Below, piece after piece: positions 7,951 to 16,331 of a DNA stretch of 60,344 bases. Origin of the DNA: Lachnospiraceae bacterium (lineage in GTDB: Bacteria > Bacillota > Clostridia > Lachnospirales > Lachnospiraceae); the NCBI GenBank assembly GCA_017449765.1, contig JAFTFE010000171.1, positions 1-60,344 on the forward strand, written 5' to 3'. Made by a program: the position numbers and the translations under genes. Position 1 is the stretch's first letter. Every line of letters starts with the position of its first letter. The notes beneath the pieces were generated by a model. That model worked only from the letters and a program-made list of their open reading frames with translations. It did not search any database and had not been told where the DNA came from.

Positions 7951-9261
7951 TTATTCAAATATGCCCGTAAGCATATTAATTTCATCATCAAACAAAAATT
8001 TGCTGTCAACATCCTGTCTCAAGAACTCATTAACCTTTCCTATCTTGCTTATAGCATAATCAATATCAGGATTTGAACCGGATCTGTATGCACCAATGTT
8101 AATCAGGTCTTCAGCATCATTATATGTTGCAAGAACATTTTTGAGACGCCCTGCCACATTTTTATGTTCCTTTGTTGCTATCGAACTCATACAACGTGAT
8201 ATGCTTGCCAATACATCTATGGCAGGGTAATGATTCTTATGTCCTAATTTACGCGATAAAACTATATGTCCATCCAGTATACCTCTGGCAGTATCGGTAA
8301 TCGGTTCATTAAAATCATCACCGTCTACAAGTACGGTATAAAGTCCCGTTATCGACCCTTTATATGTATTTCCGGCACGTTCAAGAAGCTTCGGGAGTTC
8401 TGAATATACCGATGGCGGATAGCCTCTTGTTACAGGCGGTTCACCTGATGCAAGCCCGATTTCTCTCTGTGCCATGGAAAAACGTGTAAGTGAATCCATC
8501 ATAAGAAGTACATCATGCCCATTATCTCTGAAATACTCAGCTATAGCTGTTGCAGTTTTTGCAGCTTTATTACGGATGAGAGCCGGCTTGTCAGATGTAG
8601 CAATAACAAGTACCGAACGCTTAAGACCTTCTTCGCCCAAGTCTCTTTCAATAAATTCTCCTACCTCCCTGCCACGCTCTCCAATCAGTGCAATGACATT
8701 TATATCAGCTTTCGTATTACGCGCAAACATTCCAAGCAGAGTACTTTTACCGACACCACTACCCGCAAAAATACCGATTCTCTGGCCCTTTCCTATGGTG
8801 AGGAGTCCATCAACAGCTTTAACCCCAAGAGGCAAAACCTCGGATATAAGTTTTCTTTCCAAAGGGTCAGGTGATGCACTGTCTATAGGATATTCGTCTA
8901 CATAGCTGAATTCCGTACCATCCATGGGACGTCCGATACCATCCAAAACTTTACCCAAAAGCTCCGGACCAACCTTTACTTTGAGCATATCGCCGGTATT
9001 TTTTACAATGGCCCCAAGCCCGATACCATCAACAACATCATACGGCATAAGTAAAACTTTGTTATCCCTAAAGCCTACAACCTCTGCCATAACACTTACG
9101 CTTCCGTCCTTTGATATAACCTCACACAAGTCATTCAGCTTGCATGGAGGTCCGACAGACTCCATAGTCAGACCGACGATTTTGCTAACTTTGCCAAAAT
9201 TCATAACGTAATCGCCATCTAACAGACTGTAATATTTTTGAATATCAAACGCTTTTCTCAT
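7951..9261 (-). CDS. fliI: Flagellum-specific export ATPase FliI
   Basis: 436 residues. Walker A GSGVGKST is at 167-174, followed by IALIGERGREVGEF and the Walker B region LLMMDSLTRFSMAQREIG. FliI is the F1-beta-like hexameric ATPase at the base of the flagellar type III exporter; FliH inhibits it and FliJ activates it. Length and motifs are complete. The start ATG is preceded only by a weak GGA, and translation may be coupled to fliH. A terminator-like hairpin lies in the 59-base gap upstream. Confidence 0.96.
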   Translation of the reverse strand: MRKAFDIQKYYSLLDGDYVMNFGKVSKIVGLTMESVGPPCKLNDLCEVISKDGSVSVMAEVVGFRDNKVLLMPYDVVDGIGLGAIVKNTGDMLKVKVGPELLGKVLDGIGRPMDGTEFSYVDEYPIDSASPDPLERKLISEVLPLGVKAVDGLLTIGKGQRIGIFAGSGVGKSTLLGMFARNTKADINVIALIGERGREVGEFIERDLGEEGLKRSVLVIATSDKPALIRNKAAKTATAIAEYFRDNGHDVLLMMDSLTRFSMAQREIGLASGEPPVTRGYPPSVYSELPKLLERAGNTYKGSITGLYTVLVDGDDFNEPITDTARGILDGHIVLSRKLGHKNHYPAIDVLASISRCMSSIATKEHKNVAGRLKNVLATYNDAEDLINIGAYRSGSNPDIDYAISKIGKVNEFLRQDVDSKFLFDDEINMLTGIFE

Positions 9262-9287
9262 ATCATCAATTCCATTATATTTATTCT

Positions 9288-9312
9288 AAAAATCCCCGAA
9301 CTTAATCGGGGA
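9288..9312 (-). terminator. Weak intra-operon hairpin between fliH and fliI
   Basis: TCCCCG / CGGGGA with an eight-base loop, followed on the minus strand by five Ts. It begins eight bases after the fliH stop. It could act as a partial terminator or an mRNA 3'-end stabiliser inside the flagellar operon. Confidence 0.5.
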
Positions 9313-9320
9313 GTTATTAA

Positions 9321-10103
9321 CTATGACAGCATTTTAAATGCGGTAATAAGATTCTGAATCTGTATATCCATTGAAAGATCTATAATTCCATTATCAGTTT
9401 CTATCGTGCATTGTCCTTTTTCAAGTTTAGGATCCGAGAATATATCTATAGTAATATTGGGATTTGCTGCCCCGACTATCCTTTCCTTATTATCTTCAAC
9501 ATAATAATAACTGTCTTCACATATTTTAATTGTATATTTCAGGCTTGCTTCGGCTTCATTAAGAGCATTATTAATCATATTGAACATTACCGGCTTGTAA
9601 TCATCTAAAAGTATTCCTGTGATTTTCTCTATCATATCACAGGTAAAATTTACAAGCTTATGTTCCGCATCCGCAAGATACTCGTCATTTTCCTCTTCCA
9701 GCTTTGCTGCCATTTTCTCCTGTTCTTTTTTTACATCCGCAAGATACTCATCTGTACGCCTCTGACCTTCTAAGTTTCCTTCTTCAAGTCCCTGCTCAAA
9801 GCCCGCCTTATAAGCGTTCTCCTTTATTTCTTCTGCCTGCGCATGTGCAGATTCTATTATTCTATCCGCTTCTGCTTCGGCAGCTTCTTTTATCTTTTTA
9901 GCTTCGTCTAAAGCATCATTTAAGAAAGCCTGATTACCTATTGTGTCTGTTTTATCTTCACCCGAGTATTCTTCAGAAGTTTTCTCAGCATTTCCCGCCC
10001 CTTGATTCACAGGTGAAATAACCTTTGTATTTCCATCAACAATATAAGGAGTAGTATCTAAATTATTAAAATTAACAAATCCCGATTTGAACAGACTAGA
10101 CAA
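9321..10103 (-). CDS. fliH: Flagellar assembly protein FliH
   Basis: 260 residues, beginning MSSLFKSGFVNF. A long Glu/Ala-rich helix (about 60-150) contains the FliH-type glycine-spaced stretch AGFEQGLEEGNLEGQ, followed by a V-ATPase subunit-E-like C-terminal domain. FliH holds FliI in the cytosol and docks it on the C-ring and export gate. The start is TTG 10101-10103, overlapping the last eight bases of fliG, with GGAGGTG within the fliG end as ribosome site; translational coupling is likely. Confidence 0.88.
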   Translation of the reverse strand: MSSLFKSGFVNFNNLDTTPYIVDGNTKVISPVNQGAGNAEKTSEEYSGEDKTDTIGNQAFLNDALDEAKKIKEAAEAEADRIIESAHAQAEEIKENAYKAGFEQGLEEGNLEGQRRTDEYLADVKKEQEKMAAKLEEENDEYLADAEHKLVNFTCDMIEKITGILLDDYKPVMFNMINNALNEAEASLKYTIKICEDSYYYVEDNKERIVGAANPNITIDIFSDPKLEKGQCTIETDNGIIDLSMDIQIQNLITAFKMLS

Positions 10104-11112
10104 CTACCTCGTCACCTCCACCACGTGAGATAACAATTTCACCTGAATCCTCAAGCTTTCTGATAATATTAACAATCTTCTGCTGAGCATCTTCAACATC
10201 CTTAAGCTTGACAGGTCCCATGAATTCCATATCTTCTTTTATCATCGAAGCAAGACGTGATGAAAGGTTATCAAATATAACTTTCTGAACATCCTCATTG
10301 GCATTTTTAAGAGCGATAGCAAGCTCGTTATTATCAACCTCACGAAGAACTGTCTGTATTGCCCTGTTATCAAGGGTAAGAATATCTTCGAATACAAACA
10401 TCTTCCTTCTGATTTCATCAGCAAGTTCAGGATCTTCAACTTCAAGAGTTTCCATAATATGCTTCTCTGTACTTCTATCAACAGTATTAAGAATACTAAC
10501 GATAGAATCAACACCTCCGACAATGGTGTAATCCTGATTAACAAGAGATGCAAGTTTCTTTTCAAGCACAGCTTCTACCTCTTTTATCACATCCGGGCTT
10601 GTTCTGTCCATAGATGCTATTCTTTTGGCAACATCAGCCTGTTTCTCCGGTGGCAGTGCACTGACCACAGCCGCCGCCTGAGCTGACGGTAAATATGCAA
10701 GTATAAGAGCTATGGTCTGCGGATGCTCATCCTGTATAAAGCTTAGGAGCTGTGAAGCATCTGCTTTTCTTACGAATTCAAACGGTCTTACCTGAAGTGA
10801 TGCTGTAAGCTTACCAATAACTTCCTTAGCCCTGTCAGCACCAAGAGCCTTATCAAGAAGGTCTTTAGCATAAGCGATACCGCCCTCGGCGATATACTGC
10901 TGTGCGAGACAAACTTCATAGAATTCATCCATAACCATATCTTTAACTTCTGCCGGAACACTCTTTGTATTGGCAATTTCCAAAGTAAGAGACTCTATCT
11001 CATCATCCTTTAAATGTTTGAATATCTGAGCAGATCTCTCAGGTCCGAGAGATATAAGAAGAACCGCAGCCTTCTGTACACCGGATATGTCATCTATTGA
11101 TTTAACTGCCAT
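10096..11112 (-). CDS. fliG: Flagellar motor switch protein FliG
   Basis: 338 residues, full length. EHPQTIA is at 129-135 in the middle domain, and the C-terminal torque domain carries the charged helix (LREVDNNELAIALKNA, then SSRLASMIKEDMEFMGPV). FliG forms the top of the C-ring, binds FliF through its N-terminus, and meets MotA through charged C-terminal residues. The start is ATG 11110-11112, six bases after the fliF stop. Confidence 0.97.
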   Translation of the reverse strand: MAVKSIDDISGVQKAAVLLISLGPERSAQIFKHLKDDEIESLTLEIANTKSVPAEVKDMVMDEFYEVCLAQQYIAEGGIAYAKDLLDKALGADRAKEVIGKLTASLQVRPFEFVRKADASQLLSFIQDEHPQTIALILAYLPSAQAAAVVSALPPEKQADVAKRIASMDRTSPDVIKEVEAVLEKKLASLVNQDYTIVGGVDSIVSILNTVDRSTEKHIMETLEVEDPELADEIRRKMFVFEDILTLDNRAIQTVLREVDNNELAIALKNANEDVQKVIFDNLSSRLASMIKEDMEFMGPVKLKDVEDAQQKIVNIIRKLEDSGEIVISRGGGDEVVV

Positions 11113-11118
11113 TAGTTA

Positions 11119-12720
11119 TCACTCCCATTCATCATTCAGCCAGTTTCTGAGAAGAAGCGCAACCGCTTCAGGATTCTCATCCACAAACTTCTCAATCTGA
11201 GTCTTAGCCGCTGAATTCTCACCGAATTCTATATCATCAAGTGTCTGATTTTCCTTAGTTGTAGCAAGCAGAGTTTCAACGGAAAGTTCCGGTTCAAGTT
11301 CAACAACTTCCTCTGCTCTCATACTTCTAAGAACAACAAACAATAATAAAATTCCAATTATTACCGCCAAAACAATCGACAGTATACTTTGTACCGGAAC
11401 CTGACGTTCTTCTTTTGGATAAAAGATTGGTACTGTTCTTTCTATGACATAGATGTTTGCGGCTTTTATTCCTGTACCGGAAGCCAACAAATTAATTATT
11501 CCTTCCGGATTGGTTACCTCTATAGCTTCACTGTTCGCCTGTTTGAACTCATTAAAAGTCATTTCCTCAAGAAGTCCCTGTTCTTCAAGGTCCTCTTCGT
11601 AATATATCTGATACTTTGTAAGGTACATTGATATACTTGAGTTGGCAAGATTGACACTTCCCACAGGTTCAACGGTTTTTGTTCTTGTACTGCTTGTAGC
11701 ATAAGTTTCCTTAACAAGATTAAGTGAAGACTCGGCATTCGCCTGATCTAACAGATTATAATCCGTTATTTCCTCACCGTTAGCATCGGTACCGACTACT
11801 CCGCCCGTGCCATCGACATTTTCAGCAAGATAATAATAATACGTCTCTTTAGGACCTGTATCATCCTCCTGATTTGAATAATATTCTATATTTTCCACTT
11901 CTTTATTACTTATGTTAATATCAAGATTAGAAGAAACCGAAACATCATCATATACACCGGAATTAACCATCAGATTCCACAACTTACTGTTGTAGTATTC
12001 TTCAACCTGCTGTTCAACCATAAGTGTAGAAGTAAGCACTGAAGCACTGTTTGCTCCTGAGAACAAAAGATTTCCCTGCTTATCTAAGATCGTAATATCA
12101 TTTGTATCCGTATTTCCTACACAGGTTCTTGCATATTCGGCAATTCCCTGTACGTTTTCCGCCTTGAAATTACTATCAGTCGTAAGCATGATACTTACTG
12201 AAGCATTCTTCTCGGTATTATATATAGAACTGCTTGATTCCGGAAGGTTTATGGTTACTGACGCCTTAGACACACCTTCCATACTCTTTATGGCAGCTTC
12301 CATATCAGACTCAAGCTTAATTTTAGCTTTAAGCTTTCTCTCGGAATCCGTCGTACTGAAGCTATTATCCAAAAGCCACTCATTATCAACCCCTGATGAA
12401 GTTGCGCTTATTCCGTTTTGTCCAAGTATGAGCCTTGCCTGTGATATCTGATTTTCATCTACATCTATGCTTAGAGCATCATCCGATATTCTGTGAGTTA
12501 TATTGTTTTCGGTAAGCAGTGTATCCGCCTCCGCAGTCTGGGCTGAATCCTCAAAAGTCGCCAGCCGCGTATATGTAGTTCTGTTCAGGATAGCAAAAAG
12601 AGCGACAAGGGTTATAATAACCGCTGCCACTACCGAGAAAAACAAAACCTTCTGTCTTCCTGTATATCTATTCCAAAATTCCACTATCCTTGCAGGCAAT
12701 TGCCTGAACCATTCCCTCAT
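11119..12720 (-). CDS. fliF: Flagellar MS-ring protein FliF
   Basis: 533 residues with two membrane helices, one near residues 23-45 (KVLFFSVVAAVIITLVALFA) and one near 435-460 (ILSIVLAVIIGILLLFVVL). The periplasmic ring-building part includes MEGVSKASVTINLPESS. The C-terminal cytoplasmic tail (NPEAVALLLRNWLNDE) is the FliG-binding segment. FliF assembles first and holds the export gate and switch. The order fliE-fliF-fliG is kept. Confidence 0.96.
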   Translation of the reverse strand: MREWFRQLPARIVEFWNRYTGRQKVLFFSVVAAVIITLVALFAILNRTTYTRLATFEDSAQTAEADTLLTENNITHRISDDALSIDVDENQISQARLILGQNGISATSSGVDNEWLLDNSFSTTDSERKLKAKIKLESDMEAAIKSMEGVSKASVTINLPESSSSIYNTEKNASVSIMLTTDSNFKAENVQGIAEYARTCVGNTDTNDITILDKQGNLLFSGANSASVLTSTLMVEQQVEEYYNSKLWNLMVNSGVYDDVSVSSNLDINISNKEVENIEYYSNQEDDTGPKETYYYYLAENVDGTGGVVGTDANGEEITDYNLLDQANAESSLNLVKETYATSSTRTKTVEPVGSVNLANSSISMYLTKYQIYYEEDLEEQGLLEEMTFNEFKQANSEAIEVTNPEGIINLLASGTGIKAANIYVIERTVPIFYPKEERQVPVQSILSIVLAVIIGILLLFVVLRSMRAEEVVELEPELSVETLLATTKENQTLDDIEFGENSAAKTQIEKFVDENPEAVALLLRNWLNDEWE

Positions 12721-12745
12721 ATCTTAAGTGCCTCCAAAAGCATTA

Positions 12746-13063
12746 CTATAATTGCATATTCATAAGCTCTTTGTATGCAGTTACAAAGGTATTTGTTACT
12801 TTAACCGTATATTGAAGAGATATGTTCGCCTTACGCTGTGCATTTGCAAGGTCATGAATACTGTCGGTATATCCGAGCGCAAAGCTTATTTCCTCAGCCT
12901 CAGCTTTCTTCTGGTACGAATCCGCTTCCTTATACATATCTACCGCAGCACTTAATATACTGTCAAAAGCATTGCTGCTGTTATCCGTAGACACTTTATG
13001 TCCGGAATATGTACTGTTAATATTAAAATCATTACCATATAATTCTACAGGTGTAATTGACAT
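12746..13063 (-). CDS. fliE: Flagellar hook-basal body protein FliE
   Basis: 105 residues. The C-terminal part DSIHDLANAQRKANISLQYT then VTNTFVTAYKELMNMQL is the FliE signature. FliE joins the MS ring to the proximal rod and is an early export substrate. The small size and position between flgC and fliF are standard. Confidence 0.94.
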   Translation of the reverse strand: MSITPVELYGNDFNINSTYSGHKVSTDNSSNAFDSILSAAVDMYKEADSYQKKAEAEEISFALGYTDSIHDLANAQRKANISLQYTVKVTNTFVTAYKELMNMQL

Positions 13064-13094
13064 ATTTTATCACTCCTAATCTATGTGACTCTGG

Positions 13095-13532
13095 TTAACC
13101 AAAAAGTTCCAATCCTTTCTCGGCTATGGTCTTGGATGAATTAAAAGCTGTAATGTTAGCCTCATAAGCACGGCTTGAATCTATAAGGTTAGTCATTTCA
13201 GTAACGGTATCCACATTAGGATATTCAACATATCCCGCGTCATTGGCATCAGGATTATCCGGTTCATAAACAAGTCTTAAATCCGACGGATCTTCCACTA
13301 TTCGCGTAACCTTAACGCCATTAGGTTGATAATTTGTCATATATCCATTCAAAATATTGTCAAATGAAGTTGTTGCCTTCTCTGCAAAAACAACCGTTTT
13401 TCTTCTGTATGCCGTACCGTCCTGCGTCCGCGTCGTGCTTGCGTTGGCTATATTTTCTGAAATAATATCCATTCTAAGCTGCTGCGCAGTCATTCCGGTA
13501 GAAGATACATTCATCGCCGAAAAAACACTCAT
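13095..13532 (-). CDS. flgC: Flagellar basal-body rod protein FlgC
   Basis: 145 residues. The N-terminus MSVFSAMNVSSTGMTAQQLR then MDIISENIANASTTRT is the rod signature, and the C-terminus (DSSRAYEANITAFNSSK) is the matching D0 helix. FlgC forms part of the proximal rod with FlgB and FlgF. It is 27 bases after flgB. Confidence 0.95.
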   Translation of the reverse strand: MSVFSAMNVSSTGMTAQQLRMDIISENIANASTTRTQDGTAYRRKTVVFAEKATTSFDNILNGYMTNYQPNGVKVTRIVEDPSDLRLVYEPDNPDANDAGYVEYPNVDTVTEMTNLIDSSRAYEANITAFNSSKTIAEKGLELFG

Positions 13533-13559
13533 ATCCTAAAACCTCCTAAAAGATATTGA

Positions 13560-13958
13560 TTAAGAAGAACCCGAGAGCACTGTACTGTATCTTGAATATT
13601 CCTGCTCCATCTGTTCAATAAGCAGCTGATATCTGATTGTATTTTCTGCAAGATATGCTTCCTCAGTACTAATATCCACGTTGTTACCGTCCAATCTGTA
13701 AGACAGGTTAGAGTTATCGGTAAAAACCTGCGGATCTAAAACAGATAAATCCCTGTTCGTCGCCCTGACACTTGTATCAAGAGTTCTTCCACCTGCAAGC
13801 TCGGCCTGAAGAACCGTTTCAAAGTCAATATCCTTTCTCTTATAATTCGGAGTATCAACATTTGCGATATTATTTGATATCAATTCATTTCTCATATTAG
13901 CAGCATCTGCCGCTTTATCCAGTATATTGATATAGTTATAAATATCTGTATTAATCAT
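13560..13958 (-). CDS. flgB: Flagellar basal-body rod protein FlgB
   Basis: 132 residues, with the rod motif RNELISNNIANVDTPNYKRK and the C-terminal helix (TIRYQLLIEQMEQEYSRY). I place the start at ATG 13956-13958, where GGAGGAAGG lies seven bases upstream; a longer frame from 13979 would start upstream of the ribosome site. It is the first gene of the flagellar operon and has a structured leader. Confidence 0.93.
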   Translation of the reverse strand: MINTDIYNYINILDKAADAANMRNELISNNIANVDTPNYKRKDIDFETVLQAELAGGRTLDTSVRATNRDLSVLDPQVFTDNSNLSYRLDGNNVDISTEEAYLAENTIRYQLLIEQMEQEYSRYSTVLSGSS

Positions 13959-13995
13959 ATACTTACCTTCCTCCTGCAATTTAACAGGTAATGAT

Positions 13996-14039
13996 AAAAC
14001 AAAGAAAAGGATTTATGAGAACACTCACAAATCCTTTTG
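13996..14039 (-). terminator. Strong hairpin terminator upstream of flgB
   Basis: On the minus strand AAAAGGATTTGTGAG pairs fully (one G-U) with CTCATAAATCCTTTT around a four-base loop, followed by CTTTGTTTT. It ends about 40 bases before the flgB start. It could end topA transcripts, but the only good flgB promoter I see lies upstream of it, so it may be an attenuator in the flgB leader. Confidence 0.8.
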
Positions 14040-14042
14040 TAT

Positions 14043-14101
14043 GACACTCTAAAAATCCATTTTTAAAGCTGTTACCATTGTAAAATATGGTATTTTGTGC
14101 C
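14043..14101 (-). promoter_or_regulatory. Possible structured leader of the flagellar operon
   Basis: Between the candidate flgB promoter and the terminator, the minus strand can fold as a three-way junction: GGCAC (14097-14101) with GTGTC (14043-14047) as closing stem, TACCAT/ATGGTA as the first arm (14073-14092), and TAAAAA/TTTTTA as the second (14050-14065). The arms are AT-rich and short, so chance folding cannot be excluded. It does not match the GEMM c-di-GMP riboswitch consensus as I know it. Confidence 0.35.
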
Positions 14102-14113
14102 TGTCCACACTAT

Positions 14114-14142
14114 ATACTACCATATAATGTGTTTTTCATCAA
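14114..14142 (-). promoter_or_regulatory. Candidate sigma-A promoter for the flgB operon
   Basis: On the minus strand TTGATG (14137-14142), 17 bases, TAGTAT (14114-14119). It is 155 bases upstream of the flgB start and downstream of the topA stop at 14183. I found no clear sigma-28 type promoter here. Confidence 0.5.
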
Positions 14143-14182
14143 CACAAAATATCAAATTACGACAAAAAATTTTTTCCATTTA

Positions 14183-16171
14183 TTATTTTGTCTGATTTTC
14201 AGTCTGCTTGCTGTCAGTCTGTGGCTTGGACCAGGACATAAAGTCACATTCAGGGTTATTGATACAGCCATAATATCTTCTACCCTTCCTCGTCTTCTTA
14301 ATAACTATATCGGCATTACACTTAGGACACTTAATACCTGTTTTTTCAAAATATGGTTTTGTATTTCTGCACTCAGGAAAGCCCGGACATGCAAGAAATT
14401 TTCCATGCGGACCATATTTTATAACCATCATCCTGCCACACAGCTCACATTCCGTATCCGATACTTCATCATCAATCTTGATATTTTCAAGCTCCTTCTG
14501 TGCATTATCGACGGAAGTTTTTAAATCAGGATAAAAGTTTCTAACTACAACCTTCCATTGAACATTACCTGCCTCTATCTCATCAAGAAGCGACTCGATA
14601 TTTGCAGTAAAATTAACATCTACAATCTCAGGAAAAGCCAGATTCATAATTTCATTTACAGCCTCTCCAAGTTCAGTAATATATAAATTTTTATTTTCCT
14701 TAACTATATATCTTCTGTTCAGAAGTGTAGTAATGGTTGGTGCATAAGTTGAAGGTCTGCCTATACCAAGCTCCTCCATCGTTTTAACCAACAAACTCTC
14801 CGTATAATGTGCAGGCGGTTGAGTAAAATGCTGCTTTTCCTCAAGGTTCGACACTTCAAGAACATCTTTTTCTTTTATTACATTTATTTTATTATTTCCT
14901 TTTTCCTCATCATCCGGCTTATATACAGACATAAAGCCTTCAAATTTGACCTTGGATGATGATGTTCTGAAAAGGTAATCACCTTTTTTTGTATCAGCCT
15001 TTAATGTTATAGTATTTGTCTCATATACTGCATCACTCATACGGCTTGCAAGAAAGCGGTTATAAATAAGCTGATATAATCTGAACTGTTCTCTTGAAAG
15101 CTGATCCTTAAGTAAAACAGGTGTAAGTGTTACATCTGTAGGTCTTATAGCTTCGTGTGCATCCTGTATCTTCTTATCCGATTTTTTATTTGATACGGTG
15201 CCAATATAATTTTCTCCGTATTTATCTTTAATAAATTCTCTTGCGTTATACTCAGCCTCATCTGATATTCTGGTAGAATCGGTTCTGAGATAAGTTATAA
15301 GTCCTATAGATCCACGTCCCTTTATATCAACACCCTCATATAACTGCTGCGCTATCCTCATAGTTTTGCTTGTGGAAAAATTAAGCTTTGTACCCGCATC
15401 CTGTTGTAATGTACTTGTAGTAAACGGAAGAGGTCTTTTCTTGATTTTCTCACTCTTTTTTATATTATCCACAAGCATATTTTTTCCTTTGACAGATTTA
15501 AGAACCTCATCAAGCTTATCTTTTTCCATCTTCTCATCTATATAATGAAAACTTACAGGTTTAAGATTCTTTCCCGGTATCACGTCAGCATTAAGGCTCC
15601 AATATTCCGACGGAACAAATGCGTTTATATCATTCTCCCTGTCACATACAAGTTTTAAAGCTGCTGACTGGACTCTGCCGGCACTTAATCCCCTTTTAAT
15701 CTTTTCCCATAAAAGCGGACTTATGGAATATCCAACCATTCGGTCAAGCACACGTCTTGCCTGCTGTGCATCAACCAGATCCATATCTATCTTTCTTGCA
15801 TGCTTAATAGAATCCTTTACTGCTGTTTTAGTAATCTCGTTAAATGTAATCCTCTTGTATTTTTTATTTTCAAGCTTAAGTGCCACGGATAAATGATAAG
15901 AAATTGCTTCTCCTTCTCGGTCAGGGTCGGTAGCAAGATAGACCTTATCAGCCTTTTTCACGGCATTTCTAAGTTCTGCCAAAAGATCTCCCTTACCTCT
16001 TATAGTGATATACTTGGGTTCATAATCATGTTCAAAATCAATACCCATATTACTTTTCGGCAAATCTCTCACATGACCGTTTGAAGCTATCACTTCATAG
16101 TTTGTCCCCAAAAATTTTTTAATCGTTTTCGCCTTAGCGGGCGACTCCACAATAACAAGATTTTTAGCCAT
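14183..16171 (-). CDS. topA: DNA topoisomerase I (type IA)
   Basis: 662 residues. The TOPRIM motifs are LVIVESPAKAKTIKKFLG (Glu 9) and ATDPDREGEAI (80-90). The nicking tyrosine is Tyr 294 in GLITYLRTDST. Near the C-terminus are two four-cysteine zinc ribbons (CELCGRM then CPGFPEC; CPKCNAD then CINNPEC). The enzyme relaxes negative supercoils. GAAGGAG lies eight bases before the ATG, and a promoter is visible upstream. Placement after dprA/comM is usual in Firmicutes; here the EAL gene intervenes. Confidence 0.97.
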   Translation of the reverse strand: MAKNLVIVESPAKAKTIKKFLGTNYEVIASNGHVRDLPKSNMGIDFEHDYEPKYITIRGKGDLLAELRNAVKKADKVYLATDPDREGEAISYHLSVALKLENKKYKRITFNEITKTAVKDSIKHARKIDMDLVDAQQARRVLDRMVGYSISPLLWEKIKRGLSAGRVQSAALKLVCDRENDINAFVPSEYWSLNADVIPGKNLKPVSFHYIDEKMEKDKLDEVLKSVKGKNMLVDNIKKSEKIKKRPLPFTTSTLQQDAGTKLNFSTSKTMRIAQQLYEGVDIKGRGSIGLITYLRTDSTRISDEAEYNAREFIKDKYGENYIGTVSNKKSDKKIQDAHEAIRPTDVTLTPVLLKDQLSREQFRLYQLIYNRFLASRMSDAVYETNTITLKADTKKGDYLFRTSSSKVKFEGFMSVYKPDDEEKGNNKINVIKEKDVLEVSNLEEKQHFTQPPAHYTESLLVKTMEELGIGRPSTYAPTITTLLNRRYIVKENKNLYITELGEAVNEIMNLAFPEIVDVNFTANIESLLDEIEAGNVQWKVVVRNFYPDLKTSVDNAQKELENIKIDDEVSDTECELCGRMMVIKYGPHGKFLACPGFPECRNTKPYFEKTGIKCPKCNADIVIKKTRKGRRYYGCINNPECDFMSWSKPQTDSKQTENQTK

Positions 16172-16205
16172 CTTATAAGCTCCTTCTTCGCTTTAAACTC
16201 CCACA

Positions 16206-16234
16206 ACTATACACCATTTCTTTTTTTGGTGCAA
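16206..16234 (-). promoter_or_regulatory. Sigma-A promoter for topA
   Basis: On the minus strand TTGCAC (16229-16234), 17 bases, TATAGT (16206-16211), about 35 bases before the topA start and just after the terminator of the upstream gene. Confidence 0.6.
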
Positions 16235-16245
16235 GTTAATTTTTG

Positions 16246-16306
16246 AATAATTAAAAAACTGCACATATTTATAAGTATAATTAACACTAAAAATATGTAC
16301 AGTTTT
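16246..16306 (-). terminator. Terminator after the EAL gene
   Basis: On the minus strand AAAACTGTACATATTT pairs with AAATATGTGCAGTTTT (one mismatch or wobble) across a ~20-base loop, followed by T-rich sequence. It separates the EAL gene from topA. Confidence 0.75.
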
Positions 16307-16331
16307 ATATATGTATCTTTTCTTTCTTATA

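Noticed and set aside
14043-14101. c-di-GMP-I riboswitch before flgB
   Set aside because: The conserved GEMM loop and receptor sequences are absent; only a generic three-way fold can be drawn.
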